A DNA stretch of 64,000 nt from positions 29,941,427-30,005,426 of the forward strand of contig CM055094.1 of assembly GCA_029204225.1 (NCBI GenBank). The letters run 5' to 3'. The stretch's first letter is position 1. Every line of letters starts with the position of its first letter. Under the pieces are notes generated by a model that made no database searches, was not told the origin of the DNA, and worked only from the letters and a program-made list of their open reading frames with translations. The stretch comes from Diphasiastrum complanatum (Eukaryota; Streptophyta; Lycopodiopsida; Lycopodiales; Lycopodiaceae). A program made the translations under genes and the position numbers. Of the stretch, positions 43,925-56,165 are shown in pieces.

Positions 43925-44821
43925 CAAAACAAGATGAAAAAGCTCATACTTAGAATTATGTAGTTTTTCCATAACTTCCGCTGAGGAAACCATCGGTGAT
44001 GGGAGTACATTAGTCTCCCCATAAAAAGAGACTATTTGGTCAAACTTATCTTTAAATACAATAGTATGGTTTTTAAAATTTTATTTCAACGAATCTAATT
44101 TATCAAAAAACCATTCATATCCTAGGATTACATAAGTTCTATCAAGATTCATAACATGGAAGTCGAGCTGCTCAACATGATCTTGCATCCGAACCTCCAA
44201 AGTAGGGACTTTCACATCCCAAACTTCTGTGTCTGTCCCTGAGGCTAGAGGACCACATAATGTTGATCACTGGCCATGGTGGGCACCCGAAGCTTCTATA
44301 CAAGCCGCACATTCAAAAAGTTGTGAGTACCTCCAAAATCAAACATTATACTTATGTCTTTCCCTACAATATTGCCTTTAACTTGAAACCATTGATTAGA
44401 CTTGAAAGAAAGTGTACTGAACTTACAAGTATATTCACAACCATTTAACAAATCAACTTTCAATTCACAACCATTTAACAAATCGACTTTCAATTTACCT
44501 GTCGGTAAATCCAACTCCATGAAACTTGATGATTTATTTTCCCTCTCGGATCTCTCTTTGGCATGATGCCCAAGTTTGTTGGCAAGCAGTAGCTTCTAGT
44601 TCATCAAAAAATAGATTTTTTATCTTATTATTTTTTGGCTTTTCATTCTTAGGCTTTTGGGCTGATTGGCTGTGCATACTCTTCCGTGAGGCAATCACGG
44701 TGCTATCGTAGGCTTTAGCTACTCGGATAGCATCTTTCAATATGGAGGACATTCCATTTGCACTCCTTTTGGTAATCGGCTGACAATCCATACTATCAAT
44801 TGCCATTGTGCCAATTTCCAA
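43925..44821 (-). pseudogene. Ty3/gypsy gag-protease remnant, copy 2
   Basis: The content is as in copy 1 without the internal tandem duplication, so the gag-like part is open over 95 codons (44534-44821). The protease again has DFGG in place of DSGA (near 44325-44336). The substitution therefore predates the duplication of the two segments. Confidence 0.65.
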
Positions 44822-44999
44822 TCAAGTGACCCTTAAGTGATTATTAGAAGCCTTTTTCAAATGGAAAAAAATAGCATACACCTCTAAAAGGATACGGTTG
44901 CTAGGTCTACAAAGTACTCAACAAAAATTGCTTTTTTTTTTAAGGCTTTCAATTGCCTTAACCCAAAAAAGTAAATAGGGAAAAAGTAATGGCAAACCT

Positions 45000-45190
45000 G
45001 AATGCAATAAAGGAACTTCCAAAATGCCTATTCAAGAGCAAAAAATCCAAAATCCCCCACCCCCCCCCCCCCCCAATTAATATAACTAGTAACATTATTC
45101 TCAAAGCATCTACGATGAGCTACAAACAACACTTGGAGAGTAAAGAATTAGGAATCTGTCAAATACTCTTGCATCTAGTATTTGGAAAGT
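45000..45190 (-). repeat. Module P copy 2 with poly-C tract
   Basis: The C-run here is interrupted once by A (CCCCCACCCCCCC...), while copy 1 has 22 uninterrupted C. The flanking sequence is nearly identical to 15890-16075. Confidence 0.7.
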
Positions 45191-45272
45191 TAGACATAAT
45201 GATAGTATCATAAGAATGAGTTAGAGAAGCTTGTGAAGCCATCCAGAGGTGTGTTGTTGTTTTATTAGTTGC

Positions 45273-46160
45273 CTAGATACATATCAAGCTACCCCAAGTT
45301 ACCACAGATCTATTATATGAGTTAAACACGGGTCTATATGAGGCAAGGTGTATATACTGCAAAAAGCGAAAAGGAAGGTCTCCCCTTTTATCATATTTGG
45401 ACAGATGTGTACAACCGGTAATCGGGTTAAAGGTAAATGTAATATTCAGAAAGTTCACCAAATTACATGTGTTGTCGTTTCCGTCTATCTCAAGGTATTC
45501 TAGGGGATAGATCCAAAAAGGATTGTCAAGTGTTTTTGGTTGAGTCTTGTCTAGGAAACGTCCAACCGTATGATTATTGATAAAGCATATATCGTCAATG
45601 TACCTGAACGAATATTTGAAGTTGTTTATAAATTTAATTTCCCCTAATCTTGCAAGCCTCTTAAGAAACTGCATTTTAAAAAAAAAAAGGTATCAATTAC
45701 AAGACATTGGTGAATATGGAAAACCCATTGGTATTCCCCCGACCTGTCGCCAAGTATGATCCCCAAGTCTGATAATGCAATTGTCTATCAAATAGAAATT
45801 CCAAATGCATAAGGTATTCTAGCGGTCTATAGTACTCCATTCATATGAACCTGTATTTTTCGAAACCCATTTAAAATCATTGGTTCCAGATATTCGTTTG
45901 TATTTGAGCAATTTGATTTTGGCAATTTTAAATGGCGAACAAATCATTTTAGTCATAATAGTTTTGAAATCGTCAATCCCGTTCCAGGAATATTGCTTTT
46001 TTGGAGGTAACCTAATTCTTTGCTTGCTGGTTTTTTGAGTTTGTAATGCAATTTTAGGGTGAAATTTTCAGCACACAAGGCTTGGAGGAGGGCGAGTTCC
46101 TGCATCCATCTAATGTGTGGTTTCGACACATTTTGGGGCTGATTTTTTAGATTTGATACT
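45273..46160 (-). pseudogene. Reverse transcriptase remnant (Penelope-like type), copy 2, longer
   Basis: It holds the same RT motifs as copy 1 (RYIDD codons at 45591-45605; KYDKRGDLPF near 45370), with a poly-A frameshift near 45675-45690. Upstream of FYLIDN it extends about 370 bp further, where the minus strand reads NGIDDFKTIMTKMICSPFKI, then LLKYKRISGTNDFKWVSKNT. One stop (TAG) breaks it before NTLCIWNFYLIDN. This shows that copy 1 was truncated at 16690. No endonuclease domain is recognised in the extension. Confidence 0.6.
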
Positions 46161-46239
46161 TGCTGTTTTTTGTGTCTTTTAGGGCACATTTAGGGTTTGA
46201 AAAAGTTTATCTTCTTGGCTGGTTTTTATGGCAAGAGAT

Positions 46240-46720
46240 TTGAGCCCACCTATATATATATATAGATCTCTAGGTCCACTCAAGCCTACGTGGCACAGGG
46301 CCCAGTTGACTTGACATACAAGGTTATGGTAGGCCTACATGGCTTGCCACATGGCAACCCTCAACCCTGCATGATTTGCCATGCGGTAGACCTACGTGGC
46401 TTGCCATGTGGTAGTGTGCAATAGGCTTCGCAAATAGCAGACCACGTAGGCAGAGCCTGGTTAGCTTGCCAGCCTATTGCGGGCCTACGTGGCTTGCCAC
46501 GTGGCGAGCCCCAAGCCTGCATGATTTGCCACATGGCAGTCATACGTGACTTGACACGTGGGCACCTATGACAGCATTGGTTAATCGCAGGCCTATGTGG
46601 CCTGCTACACAAGTCTATGGTAGGCCATGTGGTAAATCACACAAGCCTATCGTAGGACTATGTGGTTGTAGTTGTAGCCTCAACTCGTCGTATGTTGAAC
46701 TTTCTGAAATCCCTGGAATC
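46240..46720. repeat. Module S copy 2
   Basis: It begins as at 37490 (CACCTATATATATATA, TCTAGGTCCACTCAAGCC). It carries several GGCTTGCCACATGGCA motifs but no histone sequence between it and module G. Confidence 0.7.
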
Positions 46721-46734
46721 ATCAGCCATTGTAC

Positions 46735-47235
46735 AATCCTCGGGAATGGACTTATATAGGAGACAAAAGTTGGCACGTGTGAATCCCAGCGACACGTGGC
46801 CCAGTCAGTAGCTGACATGTGGAACCACACGTTTGTATACGCATGTGTGAAAGTGCTCGTCTGGATCAACACGTGTGGGATCCCACGTGGGGACACGTGG
46901 CCGAATGGATCAGCGACATGTGTTCTTGCACGTATCGGCTCGCACGTGTGGTCACGTGGCCCAATCGGTACCTGACGTGTGGGACCACACTTCTGTATCC
47001 GCATGTGTGAAATTTGCACGTGGCCATGTGGTCGAATGGTTTGGTGACGTGTGTTCTGGCACGTGTTAGCTCGCACATGTGGGCACGTGGCCGAATGGCA
47101 GATTGACGTGTATTGTAGCACGTGTGGTCTCACATGTGTGGACGGTTGTATTACGCTCCATAGATCTGATACGTTGTTGGATCGACGAGTGTACAGCTTG
47201 GGTTTTATTGGTTTTAGCTATATAAATGTCGTCTG
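46735..47235 (+). promoter_or_regulatory. Module G copy 2
   Basis: This is the same G-box array as at 38.4 kb, with a few ACGTG/ATGTG exchanges, ending in ATTGG and TATATAAAT near 47219. The stretch from GGAATGGACTTATATAGG onward aligns throughout. Confidence 0.55.
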
Positions 47236-47239
47236 ATCA

Positions 47240-48115
47240 GTTAAAACATTTCGCTAAGTTTTGGATTTTGACTCCTTGTAGCTCTTGGTGTGTGAACCAA
47301 ATGCCATTCCACCTTAAAATCACCTATTCAAGGAACATTGAGTGGTGTGTCGCTCATATGATTCTTAATTATCTCTGGATATTCTGTTTTACTAAAAATC
47401 CAAAATAGAAATTCATGATCTTCTTTAAAACCTGTTTGAAACTTGTTTCCTGTCTTTCGTCCTTTGGTGAGCTGCTAAGGTGGATCCTTTCAGATTTTTT
47501 CTCGACAGTGGAGCATATTCTGTGGGAAGATAAATATGGGGATGATATTTAGACATCTTAATAATCGATAGATTAATCTAGTAGAAAACCAACTTGTTAT
47601 ATATCTTGTAAGCTATTAAAACTCGTCTTACTTATAAAAAAAAATTAATTGGAAAAGTTTGAAATGACCTTGGCACTCTTCTTGATCCATCACACTCCAA
47701 GTTTCTTGCTTTATATGCAAAATCAAAGCTTTGCAGTTATGAGCAAAATAGGCCAAATATTATTTCAATAGATGTGTGTTGAAATTGGAAATTTCTGAAT
47801 TGCAAAACTTTGAAATAACCTTGCCGCTCCATTTGATCCAACACACTCCGTATTTTCTGAATTTCAAGATTAACGTTAGCGCTCATTGTGACCCAAAATA
47901 TTCAAAGTTCCTTGCCATGATATTCAGATCGATAAGACTGTTTTTGTTTGATGTGAACGCTTTGAGTAGATGGAAAGAAAACTTTGATGTGCAATACGAT
48001 TTGCATTTACATGAGAAGTTATGTTAGTTAATGGTAGAAAATAGAATCTTGAAGTATGGACCCCACGCGTTGCGGCTATCCAACTTCCAGTTAACTACAT
48101 ACGTTACTAGTGAGG
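47240..48115 (-). pseudogene. Module V, internally deleted copy
   Basis: Only the last exon (to about 47440) and the start region (from about 47448) remain. The middle exons are deleted at CCTGTTTGAAAC|TTGTTTCCTG. The same deletion is seen in the copy at 56.2 kb, so both descend from one deleted ancestor. Confidence 0.55.
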
Positions 48116-49780
48116 TCAAGCTCCATATCATCTGAGTCTATTTCATTTGATGAAGCATGACGCTTCGCTCGTATCTTAGTCCTTTGCCTGGATTGTTGTG
48201 TTGGTGGTGGTTGGACCAGTGTGGTGGTGTCTTCATGTTGAGCAAAACACTCTTTAGCAGAATGATCCTTCGTTTGTGACATAGATTACATGGGTGTCTT
48301 TCTCGATGTAAGCTTCACTAGGCCGACCGTTTGGTGCTTTGCAGTTGGCCCTTGTGGAGAGAAGAAACTCTTTCTCTTTTGAGAAACCGCTTGCGTGGAA
48401 TCTGTTGCAATAGGCCTGGAAGTAGAGTTGGTATTCTTGGCTGGTCCTGAGGGAGTCTCCCAAGCTTTTATTTGCTAGCATCAAGTGGTCTCGAACTCGA
48501 GGTCGGTGGCTCAACTGCTACAGTGACATCTATTAGAAGATAGCCCAATAACTGGAGGTTGGCTTGTTTTTGATATAGTCATGAAGGCAGTTGGAAGCAA
48601 ACTGGGCCCAGTCATAAAGGTTTTGATCGTCTAGTCTAGAATCAACCATCATGAGGAATAGTTTCATGGGGATACGCATGATCTTGGACCTATAGCGCTA
48701 TGTATATTGCGTTAGATAAGCACATGGAGCAGCTAAGGGCTTATCATTTATGACCTCGATACGGTAACCATCTTTTTTTTTCCATTTGTCCACTGAGGGG
48801 TCTATGTATTTGAAGTATGATGTGGATTCAATTATTTTGAGGGTCCTTTGACTGTGTTTGGTCCCCTAGGGAAGCCAAATGTACTGAGGTCAGCTCCAGA
48901 AATAGGGATAATATAAACAAAGTTTTGGTTAGGAGGTAACATGAATTGGAAAATCTGTCGGTGTGGTTATAAGCAATATGCAATAGAAATGGGCTCTGAT
49001 AGCCACTGAAGTTGGAACTCTATGTAGCTCAGGAACTAGTGTGCCTCCTGGTACCAAGTGTTCATCTCAGAGATATCGAGGCTTTCTTTGGTGATGTCAA
49101 TTATATCTTGAGTTGGGTCATCAGAACTGGAAGATGTTGTGGCAGACATGTTCTGGACTCGGCTAATGACTATGTTGAAGTTTTGGCTCTGGTAACAGAC
49201 AAGTGGAGTCTCGACGCGATCGACTGTGGAGGGCTTCGGATCGGTCGACTTTTGATGGACTCGGCGCAATCAACTTTGTATGTAGAGTATGGACGCTCAT
49301 CTCGTTCCACAGCGAATGCAGAGTATGTACGCTCAGCTCGGTCCACGGTGATTGTAGAGTATGGCGGCGCTGCTCTATGAGCAATGTATGTAGAGTATTC
49401 CTCGGTAGTGTATGGAGAATAGAAGTTTGTGGAAAAATTTGGAGCAATGTCGCTCTGATAGGATGTGCAAACGATGATGTTTCTTTGCGATAACGTACTA
49501 GTAGAGAGATTTCAACCCAAATCGGTGTTGAATGTGTGGTTTTGACAAGCTCCAGTAGCACTACCCCTCAGCATTCTCGTGCTAGATGTGACGATTTTTG
49601 TGTAATGTAGCAAGTCTCGGCAGCTTAGGGTTTTTGAAAATGGATGATGATGACGCTCTGGATCCGTGGTGGATGTATGTAGATGGTGACCAAGGATGGG
49701 AAGGATTAATCAAGCACGGTCGTAGCGAATGACAGATCGCCACTAAAAGATGGAAAATTGATCCTTTGAAGCTATAGCTT
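48116..49780 (-). pseudogene. Module U copy 4
   Basis: This copy has an extra Gln/Pro-rich segment on the minus strand near 48170-48280 (TTTLVQPPPTQQSRQR) not seen in copies 3 and 5. The segment YQLYFQAYCNRFHASGFSKE is open over 86 codons (48254-48514). The rest is broken as elsewhere. Confidence 0.5.
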
Positions 49781-49805
49781 TTCAAAGCTTCTGAATTCCA
49801 TTTCC

Positions 49806-52100
49806 ATGCTTGAAGAAGGAAGTGCCAGCATCAAATCTTCTCCCATCAGAGTTTGTTTTCATTTCCTAAAAAGCATGCATGGCAACACGGCAGTAAAACG
49901 TGATATTGTGAATTTTTGTAATGTTCTACAACATTTGCTTGCATACATAGCTACACCAAATGAGAAAATTAAGGACCTAGATTCTTAAAGAGTTTTAGGA
50001 GGTAATTCATGGAGTTCAAGCCAAGATAAACTAGGAATCAATGCATTGATTAGTAATCTAGCTTCTAGATCTTGTTTGGATTTTAAGTAGGTGCTTTCTC
50101 CATCATTTCTAGAATCAAATGAGTTTATTTTGCTGTATTTTTATCAAAAAGAACCCCAACCTCCTACTAGTGGAAAAATGGGTGATAAAGGGGAGTTTGC
50201 TGATGTCCTAGTTCAGGATAAATGTGGTTACAGTTGTCAAGGAAATTGTGGAAGAGGTGCCAATTGACACCGCAATGGCTCCTTCAAAAAAACAAAAAAT
50301 GTAAATGTTCTTGATGATTTCTGGGAGTAATAAATTCTCTTTTATTTTAAAAAAAAATTGCGTTTATATTTCTTGAAATATTGTGTATTGAAATCTTTTT
50401 GATTAATTTAATGTTTTTAAATTTGTTTGTATTAAAACTATAGATTTAGCAATTTTTTAATGATTTAAATATTAGCAAAACTAAAATTGCAACGAACTGT
50501 CAGGTTTTTGATATTTTAATTTTTCGTTGTGTTTATATAAGAAGTTTTTAGAAATAATTTCATTTGCAATCATTTAATGTTTAAATATAAGTAAAGATTT
50601 AAATACTGATTAATATTTTGTCATAATTTAATAAATATTATTCTTGATAAAAGAATTGTAATTTAAAACACTTTTAAAAATTTTAAAAAAACATTGAAAG
50701 CTTTTGTTTTAATAAGCCAAAAGGTTTTTTTTAGTTATTCTAATGGTTGTGTCCAATGATTTTATTTTGAATAGTATTATTATTTCATATAAGCTAATTT
50801 GCATTTATTAACAAAAATCTATTAACAAAATTTTAGTAGGTTGATTCATTTTCTTGCGAAATACAACTTTATTTTTAGCATTACAATATCTTTATTTGAA
50901 GCATTTTAAATATGGATATTTTTTTTATAAAATTTAAAAAAAAAAGCGACAAAAAAAAAAAGGGTCTCCATGTCATTTCTTTTTTTTTTGGGTCATCGTG
51001 TTTCATGATGAACAATCTTAGTAAATTCTTCCCTGGTGCATTCTTCCAAAATCAGATGAATGGCTTTTTTCTTTGGCTACACAAGCTCGCCAGAGATGTT
51101 GTCAAGTCACACCTACTTTTCTCTTTTTACGCCAGCACATGATTGATTTGCTGCAAACCCTTATGCTAAACTCCTTGCCAACTTAGGAGATGCTGAAAAC
51201 ATCAGAGAGATTGAACGCCTCCTCAAAAGACTAAATTTTTTCGCTGTCCAAGATAAATTCTTCCAAAATTCAAATGAAACATTTCATCCTAAACAACCCT
51301 AGTTCGGTGGTTTCTGGACAAAATATGGGAAAAAGAAAGAAGTATACATGATATAAAGGAAAGAAAGGACAAGGGAGTGGTTCAAAAGAACACTTACCGG
51401 CTAAAAGACTAAACTTTTACAGGGGTTAACTGGCTCGCAGGATGTTGAGGATCTACATAGAAGAACTCTCACTAGGAATACGGTGGATCGACTACAACTT
51501 AGCACGCACAAGGACAAGGCAAAGATATTTTTACATTTACGCTACTGTAATAGAATGTTCGAGACCATTCATGTGAGACACTTTTACACTTGTATTTTAT
51601 TACAGATCTTTGGCCTTATATACACAAGTCCTTCCATGATATTGTGTTTGCTTGGTCATACTTACCTAACATCAAAAGTGAATGGTACTTTCTGTTTGAT
51701 GTTTTCTACAGTTTTGAAATTGAAAATCTATCTTTATGTTCTTGCTCTTTTCTGAAACATTTCAAAGATTTCATTTTGGAAAAATTTGATTATGTGCTTA
51801 AAACGGACTGCAATATAATTAGAAGTATGTACCTCAGAAAATCTTTCCTATTTAGGAAAAACATCATTGAACTCTTGTTTTAAATCTTCCATTGAAAGCT
51901 GTTCTTGATGCTAATTTTTGGTGTTAAAGCATGTTAACACATTCACATCATCATTCACATCACAATGCATACGAGATTTCAAAACAAGATGAAAAAGCTC
52001 ATACTTAGAATCATGTAGTTTTTCCATAACTTCCGCCGAGCAAACCATCGATGATGGGAGTACATTAGTCTCCCCATAAATAGAGACTATCTGGTCAAAT
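49806..52100 (+). pseudogene. Module M copy 4 with its upstream exons
   Basis: This is the most complete version of the rightward gene remnant. ATG at 49806 gives LEEGSASIKSSPIRVCFHFL, then VNFCNVLQHLLAYIATPNEK, ending at a stop after KDLDS. After the stop, coding-like text (GGNSWSSSQDKLGINALISN) runs to a donor-like AAG|GTAG near 50088. A further piece follows TTTCTAG near 50111 (SNEFILLYFYQKEPQPPTSG). A C-terminal-like piece (VKEIVEEVPIDTAMAPSKKQ) ends in a stop near 50311. The AT-rich leader and the later exon-like stretches of M follow (50465-51890). The family is unknown. Confidence 0.45.
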
Positions 52101-52289
52101 GAGAAATTTAAGGACCTAGATTCTTAAAGAGTTTTATGAGGTTGAAATTCTAGTTTTTCTACAAATCAACTTCCTCTGAAAGTTTCTTTTTGGTGGAAAT
52201 GATGCTATTTATACCAAGTGTAGGCTAAAGGCCTCTTCAACTTTTATATTCGGATGTGCACTCAACTCATACCTTGAGTATCGGTGGAT
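52101..52289. other. Junction patch, no gene
   Basis: A short piece starting AAATGAGAAATTTAAGGACC recurs at 60270-60400 and is joined here to the end of a gypsy-type segment. There is no reading frame. Confidence 0.4.
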
Positions 52290-52575
52290 CAATGTAACCG
52301 CAATACGGTAACCATCTTTTTTTTCCATTTGTCCGCTGAGGGGTCCATGTATTTGAAGTATGCTATGGATTTAATTTTTTTGAGGGTCCTACTAACTGTG
52401 TTTGGTCCCCTAGGGAAGCCAAATGAATTGAGGGCAGCTCCAGAAATAGGGATGATATAAACAAAATTTTGGTTAGGAGGTAACATGAACTGGAAAATCT
52501 ATCGGTGAGGTTATAAGCAATATGCAATGAAAATGGGCTCTGATAGCCACTGATCAAAAGAGGAAGTTGGAACTC
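52290..52575 (-). pseudogene. Module U fragment
   Basis: Only the part with MLPPNQNFVYIIPISGAALN (52289-52486) and QLPSLHIAYNLTDRF-like text remains. It joins module G at a shared TGTGG near 52580. Confidence 0.55.
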
Positions 52576-52690
52576 TATGTGGTCTCACACGTGTGGACGG
52601 TTGTATTACGTGCCATAGATCTGATCCGCTGTTGGATCGACGAGTGTACGGCTTGGGTTTTATTGGTTTTAGCTATATAAATGTTGTTTG
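52576..52690 (+). promoter_or_regulatory. Module G fragment with TATA motif
   Basis: The fragment contains the last G-box (CACACGTGTGG), ATTGG and TATATAAAT near 52674 of the array. The rest of the array is missing. Confidence 0.45.
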
Positions 52691-52695
52691 ATCAG

Positions 52696-54193
52696 TTAAA
52701 ACATTTCGCTAAGTTTTGAATTTTCACTCCCTGTAGCTCTTGGTGTGTGAACCAAATACCATTCCACCTTAAAATCACCTATTCTAGGAACATTGCGTGC
52801 TGTGTCGCTCATATGATTCTTAATTATCTCTGGATATTCTGTTTTACTAAAAATCCAAAATAGAATTTCATGATCTTCTTTAAAACCTGTTTGAAACACA
52901 AAATCATGAACTATTTTATCGTATTGCTTAATGTTCCATTCATAAGTGTAACACTAACCCTTTTCAGCTTTTGTCCCTTTATTACTTCTGATTCATCTAA
53001 CTTGGAGAACTAATATCAATTTTTCAACAATTTCGTTTGTGAGTCCATAAAACTTTACAATAAATCTCTATAAATGATTCAGATCTACAAACATATTGTT
53101 GGTAGGATCATATGACAAAGTGCCATGTTTTGAGTTATAAATTTCATTGATATGGTAAGGAATACCAATGATGTTTTGCAAACCCCTGTTTAACACATCC
53201 CTCTCTAATTTGATTTGAAAGGGCTGGGGAATAGGAAATTGTTTTATATGTATTTGTCCAAATGCCTCTTTGATAATTTTGAACATTGTGTCATATGCAT
53301 CTCTGCTAATACCAGAATAATCACATGCTCCTTGTATCAATTTTCGGTCAATGATCTTGCCGACTTTGCCCATAAGGGCCTCTGCAATCTTGGGCTCGAT
53401 TCGAGAATATCGTTGATTTCCAAGTAGACTCATCGTTGAGTTGGCTGTAAGTACTGCACTCAAAGACTTTCCAATCATGTCCTTGTCTTTCAGATTTTCA
53501 TTGGTGACTAAAGCTGCTCTGCAAAATAAAAATAAGATTTAGAAAAAAACAATTCACAACCATTGATGTGCTAGATGGAACAAAACACATGAATAGTCTT
53601 TTTTTCCGTTGACCCCCACTTGTTGAGAGCTCATCAATACTTTTTAGAAATAACTCTTTTTCGTTTATTGTTCAGTATTTTCTTCCGTAATGTGTTTACT
53701 TCTACATTTATTTGACAATATGAGGTACACAATGTTTGTACAAATAGTTTCATATTGTCAGTTTCTTGGTTGAGGTTTAATATAATATCTTGCAAACGAG
53801 AATTATCTATCTTCAAGATTTCATTTTCTTCTTTTGTTTGCAAAAAAAAGTTTCTTTTTCTCGGTAGTCAGTAAGCAAACCATTCAACATATTTTCCAAA
53901 CAGTGGATTTTTTTCATTGAATAACTAATGCCATAACTTTTCAATCTTTCACAATAACCCAATAGACTATTGTGTCCTTCGCACAAAAACAGTATGAGTT
54001 GTGTGACCGATCTAAAATTTGGATGTTGCGTTGAGCTTGGATCGATTGGATACAAACTTCCATCAACCCATAGATCACAATGTTTCATGTCTTTCGTCCT
54101 TTGGTGAGCTGGTAAGGTGGATCCTTTCAGATTTTTTCTCGACAGTGGAGCATATTCTGTGGGAAGATCAATATGGAGATGATATTTAGACAT
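52696..54193 (-). pseudogene. Module V copy 3, nearly complete
   Basis: The MSKYHLHIDLPTEYAPLSRK start lies at 54193. The exon at 53068-53478 is open over 136 codons and shows the full text after KQFPIP (QPFQIKLERDVLNRGLQNII). The last exon ends at 52696. Part of the last intron and exon (EFNSLEIV region) is deleted near 52915. The homopolymer frameshift before QTKEENEILK is shared with copy 1. Confidence 0.55.
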
Positions 54194-54199
54194 CTTAAT

Positions 54200-55820
54200 A
54201 ATCGATAGATTAATCTAGTAGAAAACCCACTAGTTATATATCTTGTAAGCTATTAAAACTCGTCTTAATTATAAAAAAAAAAAAAATTGGAAAAGTTTGA
54301 AATGACCTTGGCACTCTTTTTTATCCATCAAACTCCATGTTTCTTGCTTTATATGCAAAATCAAAGCTTTGCAGTTATGAGCAAAATAAGCAAAATATTT
54401 TTCCAATACATGTGTGTTGAAATTGCAAATTTTTGAATTGCAAAAGTTTGAGATAACCTTGCCGTTCCATTTGATCCAACACACTCCGTATTTTCTGAAT
54501 CTCAAAAATTAGATTCACGTTGGCGCTCATTTTGATCCAGAATAGTCAAAGTTTCTTGCCATGATTTGCAGATCGATAAGACTGTTTTTCTTTGATGCGA
54601 ACGGTTTAGTAGATGGAAAGAAAACTTTGATGTGCAATATGATTTGCATTTACATGAGAAGTCATGTTAGTTAATGGTAGAAAATAAAATCTTGAAGTAT
54701 GGACCCCATGTGTTGCGGCTACCCAACTTCCAGTTAACTACATATGTTACTGATGAGGTCAAGTCATCGGAGTTGTGCGGGCAGACCAAGAACTCGTTCG
54801 GAGTTTTAAAATTCAATGATTTTCTCTCTCTTACGTGGCATTTCTTAGACAGCCCTTTTGGGCCATGGAACTCCTCGAATGTAAACTCCATATCATTTGA
54901 GTCTGTTTCATCTGATGAAGCATGACGCTTCGCTTGTATCGATCTTTCGTCTGTGACATAGAGTACGTGGTTGTCTTTCTCGATGTAAGCTTCACTAGGT
55001 CGACCATTTGGTGCTTTGCAGTTGGCCCTTGTGGAGAGAAGGAGCTCTTTCTCTTTTGAGAGGCCGCTTGCGTGGAATCTGTTGCAATAGGCCTGGAAGT
55101 AGAGTTGGTATTCTTGGCTGGTTCTGAGGGAGTCTCCCAAGCTTTTATCTGCTAGCATCAAGAGGTCTCGATATAGTCATGAAGGCAGTTGGAAGCAAAC
55201 TGGGCCCAGTCATAAAGGTTCTGATCGTGTAGTTTAGAATCAGCCATCATGTGGAATAGTTTCATGGGGATACGCGTGATCTTGGACCTATAGCCCTATG
55301 TATATTTTGTTAGATAGGCGCACGGAGCAGCTAAGGGCTTATCATTTATGACCTCGATACGGTAACCATCTTTTTTTCCCCTTTGTCCACTGAGGGGTCT
55401 ATGTATTTGAAGTATGTTGTGGATTCAATCTTTTTGAGGGTCCTATTGACTATGTTTGGTCCCCTAGGGAAGCCAAATGTATTGAGGTCAGCTCCAGAAA
55501 TAGGGATAATATAAACAAAATTTTGGTTAGGAGGTAACATGAACTGGAAAATCTCTCGGTGTGGTCATAAGCAATATGTAATCGAAACGGGCTTTGATAG
55601 CCACTGATCAAAAGAGGAAGTTGGAACTCTATGTGGCTCAGGAACTAGTGTGCCTCCTGGTACCAAGTGTTCATCTCAGAGATATCGAGGCTTTCCATGG
55701 TGATGTCAATTCTGTCTTGAGCTGGGTCATCACAATTGGAAGATGTTGTGGCAGACAGTTCTGGACTCGGCTGATGACTCTGTTGAAGGTTCGGCTCTAG
55801 TAACAGACAAGTGGAGTCTG
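54200..55820 (-). pseudogene. V-U linker and module U copy 5
   Basis: The minus strand has the longest open stretch of U, 164 codons at 54667-55161 (SLGDSLRTSQEYQLYFQAYC, then KEKELLLSTRANCKAPNGRP, then SSDETDSNDMEFTFEEF). About 100 bp around LLIDVTLQQL are missing near 55168. It ends at 55822, inside the Ser-rich start region, by fusion to module G at GTCGAC. Confidence 0.55.
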
Positions 55821-55821
55821 G

Positions 55822-56165
55822 GCTCGGTCGACACGTGGCCGAATGGATCAGCGACATGTGTTCTTGCACGTATCGGCTCGCACGTGTGGTCACGTGGCCC
55901 AATCAGTAACTGACATGTGAGACCACACTTCTGTATCTGCACGTGTGAAACTTGCACATGTGGCCATGTGGTCGAATGGTTTGGTGACGTGTGTTCTGGC
56001 ACGTGCTAGCTCGCACGTGTGGGCACGTGGCCGAATGACAGATTGATGTGTATTGTAGCACGTGTGGTCTCACACGTGTGGACGGTTGTATTACGCGCCA
56101 TAGATCTGATCCATTCTTGGATCGACGAGTGTACGGCTTGAGTTTTATTGGTTTTAGCTATATAA
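55822..56165 (+). promoter_or_regulatory. Module G copy 4 (partial)
   Basis: It holds about eleven ACGT cores, then ATTGG and TATATAAAT near 56159. The left part of the array is replaced by module U. Confidence 0.5.

Noticed and set aside
46615-47133. A 172-codon minus-strand frame across modules S and G
   Set aside because: The His/Pro/Arg-rich text follows the repeat units of the G-box array (HVS/TWPH patterns) and changes with each unit; it is a by-product of repeat composition.
38330-56165. Module G as an LTR of a retroelement with U and V as gag and pol
   Set aside because: G lacks TG...CA ends and a following primer site, V contains an intron, and no polymerase motif is present in U or V. 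The arrangement at 52.6-56.2 kb with G on both sides can be explained by microhomology junctions.
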